Counted from the stretch's first letter, positions 51,201 to 60,510 are shown. The stretch is 64,000 nucleotides of DNA from an uncultured Clostridia bacterium (GCA_934133165.1 CAKPAW010000003.1:1-64000); one strand, 5' to 3'. Translations and numbers: made by a program. Notes: generated from the letters alone by a model not told the origin.

Positions 51201-51922
51201 GAGCTTTTGCAAAAACAGATGTTGGAAAAGCAAGAGATATGAACCAAGATTATTATTATATATCTGGTCCAGAAGACCCACTAAAAATATATATTTTAGC
51301 AGATGGAATGGGTGGATATAATGGAGGAGAAATTGCTAGTAAATTAGCTACAACTACAGCTTTAAGTTATATACAAAGTAATTTTGAAAATACTCCAAAA
51401 GAAAGAGAAGACATACTAAAACTTGTAAAAAGTGCTATGGAATATGCTAATATGGTAGTATATGAAAAATCAAAAGAACAAAAGGATTTAGACGGAATGG
51501 GTACTACTTTAGAAGTATGTTTAATATATAATAATAAGTTATATCTTGGACATGTAGGAGATAGCAGAATATATAGATTGAGAGGAGAATTTTTTAGAAA
51601 ATTAACTCATGATCATAGTTATGTACAAAAGTTAGTTAAAGATGGTACTATCACACAGGAAGAGGCTGACCATCACCCAAAAAAAAATATGCTTATGAAA
51701 GCATTAGGATGTACAGCATTTGTAGAACCAGATGTAACAGTTAAAGGATTTATAAAAGATGATATTATATTAATATGCAGTGATGGTTTAACAAATATGG
51801 TAGAAGAACAAGAAATATATAACATTCTAAAAAAGGAAGGTACATTAGCTGCAGAAAAACTAGTAGAAAAGGCAAATGAAAATGGTGGCTATGATAATAT
51901 TACAGCTATTGTAATAAGATAA
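51197..51922 (+). CDS. prpC: PP2C-type Ser/Thr protein phosphatase
   Basis: ATG 51197 overlaps the rlmN stop. The 241-residue PPM phosphatase has 'RDMNQDYYYI', ADGMGGYNGGE, GDSRIYRL, 'CSDGLTNMV' and GYDNITAIV metal-binding motifs. It reverses phosphorylation by the kinase encoded just downstream. The order rlmN-prpC-prkC-rsgA-rpe equals that in Bacillus. Confidence 0.96.
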   Translation: MRAFAKTDVGKARDMNQDYYYISGPEDPLKIYILADGMGGYNGGEIASKLATTTALSYIQSNFENTPKEREDILKLVKSAMEYANMVVYEKSKEQKDLDGMGTTLEVCLIYNNKLYLGHVGDSRIYRLRGEFFRKLTHDHSYVQKLVKDGTITQEEADHHPKKNMLMKALGCTAFVEPDVTVKGFIKDDIILICSDGLTNMVEEQEIYNILKKEGTLAAEKLVEKANENGGYDNITAIVIR

Positions 51923-51942
51923 ACAAGGGAGAGATTAAAAAT

Positions 51943-53907
51943 ATGGATTTAGTAGGAAAATATATAGGAAGCAGATATGAAATCCTAGAGAAAATTGGAA
52001 ATGGAGGAATGGCAACAGTATATAAAGCAAAATGTCATGTTTTAAATAGATTTGTTGCTGTTAAAGTCTTAAAAGAAGAATTTACAACAGATGAAGAATT
52101 TATTCGTAGATTTAATATAGAAGCACAATCAGCCGCAGGTCTTACACATCCTAATATTGTATCTGTTTATGATGTAGGACATGAAGATAACATATATTAT
52201 ATAGTAATGGAATTAATACAAGGAAAAACTTTAAAACAAATAATATCAGAGAGTGGTATACTTCCTTGGAAATGGTCTATAAATATTGCTATTCAAATAG
52301 CCTCAGCATTAGAAGCAGCACATAAAAATAACATAGTACATCGTGATATAAAACCACACAATATAATTATAACAGAAGATGGAGTTGCAAAAGTTACAGA
52401 CTTTGGTATTGCAAAAGCAGTCTCAAATTCTACTATTACAGCATTTGGAACAACAATTGGTTCTGTACATTATTTTTCACCAGAACATGCAAGAGGAGGA
52501 TATACAGATGCAAAATCTGACCTTTATTCTTTAGGAGTTGTAATGTATGAAATGCTAACAGGTCGAGTACCATTTGATGCAGATACACCTGTTTCTATTG
52601 CATTAAAACACATGCAAGAAAAACCAGTAGAACCTATAAAGTTAAATCCAAGTATTCCACTTGCTGTTAATCAAATTATAATGAAAGCAATGAGAAAAGA
52701 ACCAAGTGAACGTTATCAATCAGCTACAGAAATGCTTAAAGATTTAAATGCTGCACTAAAAAATCCAGAAGGAAATTTTGTAGAAAACGAAAAAATAGAT
52801 ATGAATCGTACTCAAGTAATGGGAACAATTACTGATGAAATGCTTGAAAATAATAAAAATAGAGAAAATAATAAGAAAAAGAGCAAGCTAAAACAATATT
52901 TTGAAAAACATCCAAAGATGAAAATTGTAATGTTAGCAGTTATATGTATACTTGTATTTGTAGTAACAATATTTATTACAAAATTTGCAATGGATGCAGG
53001 AACAGTAAAAAATGTAGAAATTCCAGAGTTAGTTGGTTTAACAGAAGATGAAGTTAAAGAAAAATTAAAAGGTACTAAATTCACTTATGAAATAGCAGCA
53101 GAGGAATATAATAGTGAAGTTGAAGCAGGAAAAGTAAGTGTTCAAAATCCAGCTTATAGAAAGAACTTTACAATAAAAGAAAACTCAAAAATATCTTTAA
53201 CAATTAGCAAAGGAACAGAGCTAACTACAGTTCCAAAGGTAGCAGGAATGGAATATTCAGAAGCTGAAAAAGAAATAATTGCTAAAAAATTAAAAATAGA
53301 GAAAATAGAAGAAAAAAGTGACAAAATAAAAGAAGGCTATGTTACAAGACAAGATCCTGCGGAAAATACAGAAATGAAAGCGGGAGAAACTGTAAAAGTA
53401 TATGTAAGTATAGGAAATGGATTGGAACAAGTACCTGTAACATTTGTTGTAGGTAAAACAGAGGCAGATGCTAGAAAAGAACTAGAGGATGCAAAATTAA
53501 AAGTAGAAGTAAAATATGACGAAGATACAACAAAAACAAATGGAATAGTATTAAAACAAAGCAAAGATGTAGGTGAAGTTGTAGATGAAGGTACTACAAT
53601 AGTTCTTACAGTAAATAAAATTTCAGAAGTAAAGAAAGGTACAGTAAATGTTAATTTAAAATCAATTTTAAATTATTCAAAACCGACTTCAACTAATGAA
53701 GAAGTAACTATTCCAAAAGTACAAGTAAAAATTACTGTAAATGGTGATACTGTATATAATGAGGAAAAAGCAAAGGATACTACTAAAATTACAACAGGAA
53801 TTCAAGGAAAAGGAACTGTAGAAGTAAAAATTTATGTAGATGATGTATTAAAAGGTACAGAGAATCTAGATTTGAATAGTTCAAGTCCAGTAGTTACTTT
53901 TGAATAA
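51943..53907 (+). CDS. prkC: Ser/Thr protein kinase PrkC with PASTA domains
   Basis: The 654-residue receptor kinase has a cytoplasmic kinase domain (about 10-270: GNGGMATVY, K41, HRD with D135, DFG from D153), a juxtamembrane linker, one TM at about 326-348, and three PASTA repeats outside (about 352-560) that sense muropeptides. An extra C-terminal beta domain of about 90 residues follows. It controls germination and wall growth in relatives. Confidence 0.96.
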   Translation: MDLVGKYIGSRYEILEKIGNGGMATVYKAKCHVLNRFVAVKVLKEEFTTDEEFIRRFNIEAQSAAGLTHPNIVSVYDVGHEDNIYYIVMELIQGKTLKQIISESGILPWKWSINIAIQIASALEAAHKNNIVHRDIKPHNIIITEDGVAKVTDFGIAKAVSNSTITAFGTTIGSVHYFSPEHARGGYTDAKSDLYSLGVVMYEMLTGRVPFDADTPVSIALKHMQEKPVEPIKLNPSIPLAVNQIIMKAMRKEPSERYQSATEMLKDLNAALKNPEGNFVENEKIDMNRTQVMGTITDEMLENNKNRENNKKKSKLKQYFEKHPKMKIVMLAVICILVFVVTIFITKFAMDAGTVKNVEIPELVGLTEDEVKEKLKGTKFTYEIAAEEYNSEVEAGKVSVQNPAYRKNFTIKENSKISLTISKGTELTTVPKVAGMEYSEAEKEIIAKKLKIEKIEEKSDKIKEGYVTRQDPAENTEMKAGETVKVYVSIGNGLEQVPVTFVVGKTEADARKELEDAKLKVEVKYDEDTTKTNGIVLKQSKDVGEVVDEGTTIVLTVNKISEVKKGTVNVNLKSILNYSKPTSTNEEVTIPKVQVKITVNGDTVYNEEKAKDTTKITTGIQGKGTVEVKIYVDDVLKGTENLDLNSSSPVVTFE

Positions 53908-53970
53908 AAATTGCAATTTTATTGTAAGTAGAAATTTTATTATATTTATAATTTTACTAAAATATAAAAA

Positions 53971-54006
53971 AATAGAGGATTGGAGAAAAGTTTACCAGTC
54001 CTCTTA
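53971..54006 (+). promoter_or_regulatory. Intergenic hairpin between prkC and rsgA
   Basis: AGAGGATTGG / CCAGTCCTCT with an 11-base loop, then TTAAAAAA; perhaps a processing site or weak terminator. Confidence 0.45.
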
Positions 54007-54068
54007 AAAAATAAAAAGGAAGTAAAGTTGGAAGATAATTTATTTTTTCCAACTGAAAGAGATTAAAT

Positions 54069-54950
54069 ATGCCAAAAGGATTAATAATAAGTAATATTTC
54101 AAATTTATATGAAGTAAAAATTGAAGACAAAATAATAGAGTGTAAGCCAATGGGAAAAATAAAACAAACAGAACTTACACCAGTAGTTGGAGATTATGTA
54201 GAAATTGAAACAATAGAAAACGAGAAGAATAAAGGAATGATAACTAAAGTACTAGATAGAACTATGTATTCAAAAAGACCAAAACTTGCAAATTTAACAC
54301 AGATAGTATTGGTAGTTTCTTTAAAATCTCCAAAACCAGATTTATTATTGTTAGATAAACAACTAGCATATGCGGAATATTTAAAAATAACTCCAATAAT
54401 ATGTATAAATAAAGTAGATTTAGGAAACGAAGAAATACTAAAAAATATACATGAAGTATATGAAAAAATAGGCTACAAAGTTATAGACACAATTGCAAAA
54501 GAAGGAAAAGGAATAGAAGAACTAAGAAAAGTTTTAAAAGACAATATTACAGCATTCTCAGGAAATTCAGGTGTAGGAAAATCAACACTAATTAATAGTT
54601 TGTTTAGTGAAACAAAAACTCTTGAAGGAGATATAAGCTTAAAAAATCAAAAAGGAAAAAACACTACAACAAGTGTAACTTTGTATGAAATAGATAATGG
54701 TTATATAGCAGATACACCAGGATTTTCTACTTTTACAATAGAAGAAATAGAAAGCGAAGATTTATGCTACTATTTTAAAGAGTTTAAACAATATTTAACT
54801 AATTGTGAATATACAGATTGTGAACATATAAAAGAGCAAAATTGTGGAATAAAAAAAGCAATAGAAGAAGGCAAAATAAGTGAGCAAAGATATGAGAGAT
54901 ATTGCAAAATAATGGAAGGATTAAAACAAAAGGAGGAACGTAAATGGTAG
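54069..54950 (+). CDS. rsgA: Ribosome small-subunit GTPase RsgA
   Basis: The 293-residue circularly permuted GTPase has an OB fold (1-70), G4 NKVD, G1 GNSGVGKST, G3 DTPGF, and a zinc-binding C-terminus (CEYTDCEH...C). It assists 30S maturation and checks the decoding centre. Its last codons overlap the rpe start by 7 bases. Confidence 0.97.
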   Translation: MPKGLIISNISNLYEVKIEDKIIECKPMGKIKQTELTPVVGDYVEIETIENEKNKGMITKVLDRTMYSKRPKLANLTQIVLVVSLKSPKPDLLLLDKQLAYAEYLKITPIICINKVDLGNEEILKNIHEVYEKIGYKVIDTIAKEGKGIEELRKVLKDNITAFSGNSGVGKSTLINSLFSETKTLEGDISLKNQKGKNTTTSVTLYEIDNGYIADTPGFSTFTIEEIESEDLCYYFKEFKQYLTNCEYTDCEHIKEQNCGIKKAIEEGKISEQRYERYCKIMEGLKQKEERKW

Positions 54951-55606
54951 AAGTAGCAACATCTCTTTTAGATATAGAAAAAGAGAAAATAATAAAAACA
55001 ATATATGACTTAGAAGTAGCAGGAACAAACTACTTTCATATAGATGTTATGGATGGAAAATTTGTTGAGAACAATACAATAGAAAAAATGAGAGAATATA
55101 CAGAATATATAAAACAAGTTTCAAATACACCAATAGATGTACACCTAATGGTAGAAGATATAGAACCTTATTTAAAAGAATATATAGATATGGGAGTACA
55201 ATCTATTATATTTCATATAGAAAGCTGTAAAAACGAAGAAGAAGATTTAAAATGGATTTCATATCTTAAAGATAATAATATAAAGGCAGGCATAACATTA
55301 AAACCAAAAACAAATATAGAAGATATATATAAATACATTCCTTATATTCATAAAGTATTAGTAATGTCTGTAGAACCAGGAAAAGGTGGACAAAAATTTC
55401 TATCAGAAACAATAGAAAAAATTCAAGAACTAAATAAATTTATTTATGAAAATGGGTTTGAAGTAGATATAGAAGTAGATGGTGGAATAAACAATGAAAC
55501 TGCTAAACAAGTAATAGAAGCAGGAGCAAATATATTAGTTGCAGGAAATTACATTGCAAAATCAGAAGATTTTAAAAAAGCAATAGATAGTTTAAAACAA
55601 AAATAA
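54944..55606 (+). CDS. rpe: Ribulose-phosphate 3-epimerase
   Basis: The 220-residue TIM-barrel enzyme interconverts ribulose-5-P and xylulose-5-P in the pentose phosphate pathway. Motifs are HIDVMDGKFV, PIDVHLMVE, VMSVEPGKGGQKF and IEVDGGINNETA. AAAGGAGGAACGT gives a strong start inside the rsgA end. It closes the rlmN operon before a terminator. Confidence 0.95.
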   Translation: MVEVATSLLDIEKEKIIKTIYDLEVAGTNYFHIDVMDGKFVENNTIEKMREYTEYIKQVSNTPIDVHLMVEDIEPYLKEYIDMGVQSIIFHIESCKNEEEDLKWISYLKDNNIKAGITLKPKTNIEDIYKYIPYIHKVLVMSVEPGKGGQKFLSETIEKIQELNKFIYENGFEVDIEVDGGINNETAKQVIEAGANILVAGNYIAKSEDFKKAIDSLKQK

Positions 55607-55640
55607 AATGAGAAATATAATTTCTCATTTTATTTTTTGA
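55603..55640. terminator. Bidirectional terminator
   Basis: AAAATGAGAAAT / ATTTCTCATTTT, then ATTTTTT. Confidence 0.9.
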
Positions 55641-55646
55641 TATTAA

Positions 55647-56918
55647 TTATTTTTCTTCTTTTTTAGTTTTTGTTGTTTTTTCTTTTTTAGCAGTGCTAGT
55701 TTTAGCTTCCTTAGCTTTAGTAGCTTTTGGTTCTTTTTCAGCTTTAGTTTCAACAGTTTTTACTTCAGCTTTTTCAACAACAACTTCTTTTCTGCAAACG
55801 ATGTTTACTAATAAAGTACCAATACCAAATGCATAAACTAATAATCCAATGAATCCACCAACAAATGGTATCTTTGTTAATAACCATAATACTAAATTAG
55901 ATAATAATGTAAATAATACGAATTTAACTTTGCTGTCTGTTTTTAGTAATTTAGTAAATAATTTACCAAAGAATATACTTGTAATTGAAGATGCAATAAG
56001 TGAAAATGCTACAAATATGAATGTTGCAGGAAGTAACATTTTTAATCCAACAACACTAATTGCTAATAATAAAGCAACTATAACAAGAACGACTGGAGTA
56101 ACAACACCAATTCCTAAGCTGGCAAAAGATTTTCCAACACTCATATTTCCAACTCTATTAACAAATTTAGGTGTTAACCATAATAAAATTGCTGTTAATA
56201 CAAAAGTTAGAAGTAATGCTTGTATTGCTTCAGATACATAACCTAAAATGATACTAGCAACACTAGTTTCTTTTCCAGTATTTGAAGTATTTACATTGTA
56301 TTTAACATTTCCTGAAACAGCTCCTTCTGGAATAGTTATTTCAGATGGTGTAGAATACTCTAAATTACCATAAACAATAGAACCAGATTGTTCATTTAAA
56401 GTTAATGATTTTGCAGATATGTAAGCATCTCTTCTAATTTTTCCACTTAAGTTAATATTAGAACCTGTTACTTTTAAATCTCTATAGATGAAACCATTAC
56501 TTCCTAAATTGAAATTATTACTAATAGCATATACATCATAAACAACACCATTAATTGTAACTTCATTAGCACAAACAAAAAGGCTACTATATACGTATCC
56601 ACCTTCAATAGTTACTTTGTCTGCTACAACAAAAAGATCTCCACCGATTTCACCAGTAACAGTAACTTCTTTTGCAGCTACAAAAGCGTTTCCATCTACT
56701 ACTTTGTCAATAGTAACTTTATCTTCTGCAAGATATAAATCAGTATTAACCCAATTAGCAGTAGAAGAAGTAGTGTCAACTTTTTGAGTATTATTAGTAT
56801 CAGAAGTAACTACAGAGTCATCAATTAAAGATGGATCATCAGTTGCTAAACATACAGAAGATAGTAGTAATAATACAAATAATACACTAAGTAAAATTTT
56901 TGATTTTTTCTTTAACAT
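55647..56918 (-). CDS. Secreted polymer-forming (bactofilin-like) membrane protein
   Basis: The 423-residue protein has a signal peptide (cut after CLA), a Thr/Ser region, then about 150 residues of short hydrophobic beta repeats (VDGNAFVAAKEVTVTGEIGG, 'GDLFVVADKVTIEGG') like the bactofilin/polymer-forming beta helix. Four TM helices (about 225-375) and a Lys/Glu/Thr/Ala-rich tail follow. The beta helix faces outside and the tail probably the cytoplasm. Exact role unknown; surface or envelope structure is likely. AAAGGAG lies before ATG. Confidence 0.8.
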   Translation of the reverse strand: MLKKKSKILLSVLFVLLLLSSVCLATDDPSLIDDSVVTSDTNNTQKVDTTSSTANWVNTDLYLAEDKVTIDKVVDGNAFVAAKEVTVTGEIGGDLFVVADKVTIEGGYVYSSLFVCANEVTINGVVYDVYAISNNFNLGSNGFIYRDLKVTGSNINLSGKIRRDAYISAKSLTLNEQSGSIVYGNLEYSTPSEITIPEGAVSGNVKYNVNTSNTGKETSVASIILGYVSEAIQALLLTFVLTAILLWLTPKFVNRVGNMSVGKSFASLGIGVVTPVVLVIVALLLAISVVGLKMLLPATFIFVAFSLIASSITSIFFGKLFTKLLKTDSKVKFVLFTLLSNLVLWLLTKIPFVGGFIGLLVYAFGIGTLLVNIVCRKEVVVEKAEVKTVETKAEKEPKATKAKEAKTSTAKKEKTTKTKKEEK

Positions 56919-57036
56919 TATAAATTTCTCCTTTCAAATAGTATAGAGTAAATATATATCTTTAGGAGCATTTTGTCAAGAAAAAGTAGCATAAATATTG
57001 TACAAAAAATGTAGAAAAAAATAAAGAAACAATAAT

Positions 57037-57081
57037 AAAAGTTTTTGGTGATTATGTATATAAATGACCAAAAACTTTTAA
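57037..57081. promoter_or_regulatory. Inverted repeat upstream of pilin-like gene
   Basis: AAAGTTTTTGGT / ACCAAAAACTTT, perfect 12-bp arms with an 18-base loop. Terminator or operator; no plus-strand gene lies directly upstream. Confidence 0.5.
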
Positions 57082-57156
57082 GTATTTTATTGTTTTATAG
57101 TATCAAAAAATATATACTTTTATACAAGATAAATTTGATTGGAGGAACAAAAGAAA

Positions 57157-57951
57157 ATGAAAAATCAAAAAGGAGTAACACTAGTTGCGTTAGTAGTAAC
57201 AATAATAGTATTAATAATTTTAACAGGAATAAGTATTAATTTAATACTTGGTGATAATGGAATTATAACAATTGCTAAAAAAGCAAGAGAAAATACAGAA
57301 CTTGCAAAGATACAGGAAGAAACGGAATTAAATGAATTTTATGAACAAATAAACAATGAGTTGAGTTCAATACCAGGTAGTTCATATGAAGCAATAGCAA
57401 AATTAGCAGAGTTCAAGAACGCAATAGCAAATTATATAGAAGAAGCCGGAGGAATAAAACCAAAAGAAGATGCAGAAATTACGACTTTTGGGGATAGGAT
57501 AAAAGGAATAGTAAATGAAGTAACTAAAAATGCTACTGCTACAGCAGACAATATTTCAGAAGGAAAAACTGCATGGGTAAATGGTAAACTAATTACAGGA
57601 ACAGGGGCAGACAATAAATCTTATTATTTAGAAACAATAGGAAAAATCACAAAAATCAAATTAACAACAACAGATATAAAGACTATTACTTCACATTATC
57701 AAGAACTAACAATTGACAACTTTGCGTGCGTTATTTCCGGAGTATCCGGTTCGACGGGACCATACTCAACTGATTTAAATGGATATGGAAGTAAAAGTTT
57801 TCAAGATACACTTAAATATAATAATTCTACTGGTATTATATCAGCTATTAATGGCACATTGGGTGTCAACATTGGCGCTACAACGTCGGTGCCTCAAGCT
57901 TATGCTAGTTATAATGTATATATGTATATCCCCACTGCTTGGCTAAATTAA
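57157..57951 (+). CDS. Pilin-like surface protein with phage-tail-like module
   Basis: ATG 57157, with GGAGG 11 bases upstream as in the 12462 gene. The 264-residue protein shares its first 70 residues with that paralogue (MKNQKGVTLVALVV, then ITIAKKARENTELAKIQEE). It has the 'NATATADNISEGKTAWVNGK' tail-fibre-like segment, then a different C-terminal domain (about 165-264). From about 57720 codons change (gcg, tcc, tcg, acg, ggc appear), unlike the rest of the gene, which suggests a replaced 3' end. Confidence 0.75.
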   Translation: MKNQKGVTLVALVVTIIVLIILTGISINLILGDNGIITIAKKARENTELAKIQEETELNEFYEQINNELSSIPGSSYEAIAKLAEFKNAIANYIEEAGGIKPKEDAEITTFGDRIKGIVNEVTKNATATADNISEGKTAWVNGKLITGTGADNKSYYLETIGKITKIKLTTTDIKTITSHYQELTIDNFACVISGVSGSTGPYSTDLNGYGSKSFQDTLKYNNSTGIISAINGTLGVNIGATTSVPQAYASYNVYMYIPTAWLN

Positions 57952-58035
57952 TTAAAATATGTATTATTATGTTATGACTGCATATATTAAAAAATGATAG
58001 AATTTATATTAAAGGAATATAGAGCAAGTAGTTTT

Positions 58036-58090
58036 TATGAGTCAAAATATTGATAATTTGCTTTCAATATTTTGACTCATTTTCATTTAT
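58036..58090. terminator. Bidirectional terminator
   Basis: GAGTCAAAATATTGA / TCAATATTTTGACTC around TAATTTGCTT; between the pilin-like gene and nth. Confidence 0.85.
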
Positions 58091-58724
58091 TGTTTAATAA
58101 TGAGAAATAAGAACATTTAGAAGCAATAGGACAGATATCACATTTAGGTTTTTGTGAAGTACAGATATTGCGTCCATGCCACATAAAAATATGGTTTAAA
58201 TCATAATAATATTGTTTTGGAAAAATTTTTAAAAGGTCTTGCTCAATTTTTTCTGGAGTAGATTCTTTTGAAAAACCAATTCTATTTGCAATTCGTTTGC
58301 AATGGGTATCTACTGCTACACCCTGAGGATTGTTAAATGCTTCTAACATTACAACATTTGCAGTCTTTCTACCAACTCCAGGAAGTAAAAGCAATTCTTC
58401 CATAGTAGATGGAACTTTAGAATTATATTTAGTGGCAAGAATTTTGGCAGTAGCTTTTATATTTTTGGCTTTATTTTTATAAAAACCACAAGGATGAACT
58501 AATTGTTCTAATAGTTCTAAATCCATATTGGCAAAATCTTCTGGAGTTTTATAATTTTTAAAAATATTAGGAGTAGTTTTATTAACTCTTTCATCAGTAC
58601 ATTGAGCAGATAAAATAACTGCAACTAACAACTCAAATGGAGATGCAAAATCTAAACTACATTTTGCATCAGGATAAGTGCTTTTTAAGGTTTCTAAAAT
58701 TTCTATAGCTTGTTTTGGGTTCAT
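58083..58724 (-). CDS. nth: Endonuclease III
   Basis: The 213-residue base-excision glycosylase/lyase removes oxidised pyrimidines. It has the helix-hairpin-helix LLPGVGRKTANVV with catalytic Lys, the catalytic Asp in VAVDTHCKRIANR, and the 4Fe-4S cluster C-x6-C-x2-C-x5-C (CTSQKPKCDICPIASKC). It ends in TGA, one of two clear TGA stops here. SD AAGGATTG. Confidence 0.97.
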   Translation of the reverse strand: MNPKQAIEILETLKSTYPDAKCSLDFASPFELLVAVILSAQCTDERVNKTTPNIFKNYKTPEDFANMDLELLEQLVHPCGFYKNKAKNIKATAKILATKYNSKVPSTMEELLLLPGVGRKTANVVMLEAFNNPQGVAVDTHCKRIANRIGFSKESTPEKIEQDLLKIFPKQYYYDLNHIFMWHGRNICTSQKPKCDICPIASKCSYFSLLNNK

Positions 58725-58857
58725 AAATATTTCAATCCTTTCTTATATAAATATTTAATCATAAAAAAAGAAAGTTTTCAATAGAAATATATTACATAAA
58801 AAAGGTAACAAAATAAATTTAAAATAAATATAATATAATTAAAGGAGGTAATATATT

Positions 58858-59007
58858 ATGTTTTGTGCACTAAAAAAGACTATAGGTGTATGTTTAATAG
58901 GAATAGGTCTTGGAGTATTACTAGTGTTATTACTTCCAATTACAGGCTGGTTATTTTTAATAGGAGCTGCAATTCTAATTATAGGGTTAATGTGGCTATT
59001 TTGCTAA
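58858..59007 (+). CDS. 49-residue hydrophobic membrane protein upstream of spoVM
   Basis: AAAGGAGG sits 9 bases before ATG 58858. The product (MFCALKKTIGVCLIGIGLGV, then 'LLLPITGWLFLIGAAILIIG') is one membrane hairpin of two short TM helices. It precedes spoVM by 25 bases, so it is likely in the same, sporulation-linked transcript. The name and exact role are unknown. Confidence 0.7.
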   Translation: MFCALKKTIGVCLIGIGLGVLLVLLLPITGWLFLIGAAILIIGLMWLFC

Positions 59008-59032
59008 ATAAAATAAAGGAGAGTGAATAGGT

Positions 59033-59107
59033 ATGACAATAGTTGTAAAAAAAGTTCCAAAATTTTTAAGAGGATTTGTAAAATTAATATTTGGGATAAA
59101 AGACTAA
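59033..59107 (+). CDS. spoVM: Stage V sporulation protein M
   Basis: The 24-residue peptide MTIVVKKVPKFLRGFVKLIF-GIKD matches the SpoVM design: a charged/hydrophobic start, the key Pro (P9) and an amphipathic helix (KFLRGFVKLIF). SpoVM senses the positive curvature of the forespore membrane and anchors the SpoIVA coat base. AAAGGAG lies upstream. In Bacillus spoVM and rpmB follow rpe, as they nearly do here. Confidence 0.85.
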   Translation: MTIVVKKVPKFLRGFVKLIFGIKD

Positions 59108-59178
59108 AAGTTACATAGGAAGAATATTAAATATTTGGAGGGTTAAGTTTTTTATTTTAATAAAAAATTATGCAAAAA

Positions 59179-59238
59179 ATAAAATAGGTCAAATCAAAAG
59201 AATAAAAAATTCTTCTCATTTGACCTATTTTATTTTTA
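59179..59238. terminator. Bidirectional terminator
   Basis: AAAATAGGTCAAAT / ATTTGACCTATTTT with an inner GAAT...ATTC hairpin. Confidence 0.85.
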
Positions 59239-59261
59239 CTATTTCTTAAGAAATTTTAGTA

Positions 59262-59289
59262 TTAAAAAGTAGTATGCATCCTACTTTAA
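59262..59289 (-). terminator. Terminator of rpmB
   Basis: TTAAAGTAGG ATGCATA CTACTTTTTAA read on the minus strand. Confidence 0.65.
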
Positions 59290-59303
59290 TATATATTCAC
59301 TAA

Positions 59304-59501
59304 TTAAGCTCTTTTTACTTTTCCAGAACGTAAACATTTTGAACATACAGACATTTTCTTTACTTGTCCGTCTACAACTGCTTTAACGCTTCTTACGTTT
59401 GGTTTAAATGTTCTAGTTGCTCTTCTACTAACGTGTGAACGTGCAATACTAATTTTATTTCCATGAGATAGTGTTTTTTCGCAAATTTCACATTTTGCCA
59501 T
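59304..59501 (-). CDS. rpmB: 50S ribosomal protein L28
   Basis: ATG 59501 follows AGGAGGTG; a GTG upstream lies in that SD. The 65-residue L28 (AKCEICEKTLSHGNKISIAR, 'RATRTFKPNVRSVKAV', 'CSKCLRSGKVKRA') is the zinc-binding C+ form with four Cys. Here it is inverted relative to spoVM, unlike Bacillus. Confidence 0.97.
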   Translation of the reverse strand: MAKCEICEKTLSHGNKISIARSHVSRRATRTFKPNVRSVKAVVDGQVKKMSVCSKCLRSGKVKRA

Positions 59502-59544
59502 TTTTAGCACCTCCTATTAGTCTTAATAAAATTGACTATTTACA

Positions 59545-59573
59545 ATATTAACACACAATTAGAAGAAAATCAA
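59545..59573 (-). promoter_or_regulatory. Promoter for rpmB
   Basis: On the minus strand: TTGATT, 17 bases, TAATAT. Confidence 0.55.
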
Positions 59574-59817
59574 GTATTTTACAAAAAAAATCAAGTTTTT
59601 TACAAAGAATATTAACTTAAAATTTTATTGAAATAAAATTGATAATATATTTTATAATTTGTAAAAAGTATAGAATAGAAAATCTAATGACATAAGTGGA
59701 ATTATTATAAAAAAGAGAAAAAGCTTTATTTACTATTAGAAAATTAGCAAAATAATAAAATTAAGAAAAAATATGCTAAAAAAGGTAAAAAACACCTAAA
59801 ATGAGCTAAATTAAACT
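59574..59817. other. Gene-free AT-rich stretch between rpmB and the large RNA
   Basis: No frame or strong structure is seen; it holds upstream sequence of two diverging transcripts. Confidence 0.4.
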
Positions 59818-59845
59818 TTGCAAAATTTCCAAAATATGTTATAAT
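59818..59845 (+). promoter_or_regulatory. Promoter for the large structured RNA
   Basis: TTGCAA, 16 bases, TATAAT, then transcription from about 59852. Confidence 0.65.
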
Positions 59846-59850
59846 ACTAA

Positions 59851-60510
59851 TCGATGGTGCATTATTCTAGTCATACTGTCTATCATGAGGGTGGGGCTAA
59901 AAATCCACTAAAGGGCACATCGTTGAAGTTTCTTATTTATGCGCGAAATGCCAGTTTTGTGTGTAAATAGGGAGTAAAGAATTTAGGGTAATATATAATG
60001 GCATATATAGGATTCCCTATTTTCGCGGAGGCTTAAGAAAAATTCTAAATATGACTTTTAGAAAGCAATTTAAGTATAACCTATGTTGAGTGCCAAGACA
60101 CAAAATACATAGCGTAGCCTGTTTTGAGTGAAGGTATCGGGATTAACTGAAAATTCAATTAATAATTAGGCCAATTTTTAATTGAACTATACAAAACATG
60201 TATTTAGAGTTATGAAATTATTTTTGCAAAAGAGACTAATGATAGGTAGCAGTATTTAAAGGAAAACTTCTAGAATGTTTGCTTTAATCTATAAGCAAGA
60301 AAATCTAGGGATTAAGGTACGGATTTTAAGTGGTGATCTGGTTTCTAACTATTATTTATAATTGTTTTAAAAAATTATAAATAGTGGTAAGATATTTTCT
60401 TTAAACGGAAACGGCTAAACAGTAATGTTTAGTAGAAAATAGAGAAATTCTTCTAGACCTAAACCGTAAAATTTACTTAGATTTTTACCATCTAAAAAAT
60501 TTATATGAAA
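59851..60510 (+). ncRNA. ole: Probable OLE RNA (large structured noncoding RNA)
   Basis: About 650 bases without an ORF, richer in G and C than nearby spacers. They show nested pairings: CGAT/GTGC (59852-59860) with GCAC/ATCG (59915-59922); CGCGA (59942) with TCGCG (60023); AAATAGGGA (59965) with TCCCTATTT (60014); CTATGT (60081) with ACATAG (60107); TTCAATTAA (60154) with TTAATTGAA (60178); and an AT-rich hairpin at about 60348-60386. Size and position directly in front of an OapA-like gene match OLE (ornate, large, extremophilic) RNA, which forms a membrane ribonucleoprotein with OapA. RNase P, tmRNA and 6S do not fit. Ends are approximate. Confidence 0.6.

Noticed and set aside
57045..57239. 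64-codon frame before the pilin-like gene
   Set aside because: It overlaps the hairpin and the pilin-like start in another frame, has no SD and reads as low-complexity polar sequence.
59851..60510. RNase P RNA, tmRNA or 6S RNA
   Set aside because: RNase P and tmRNA signature strings were not seen, there is no tRNA-like end, and the length is far above 6S.
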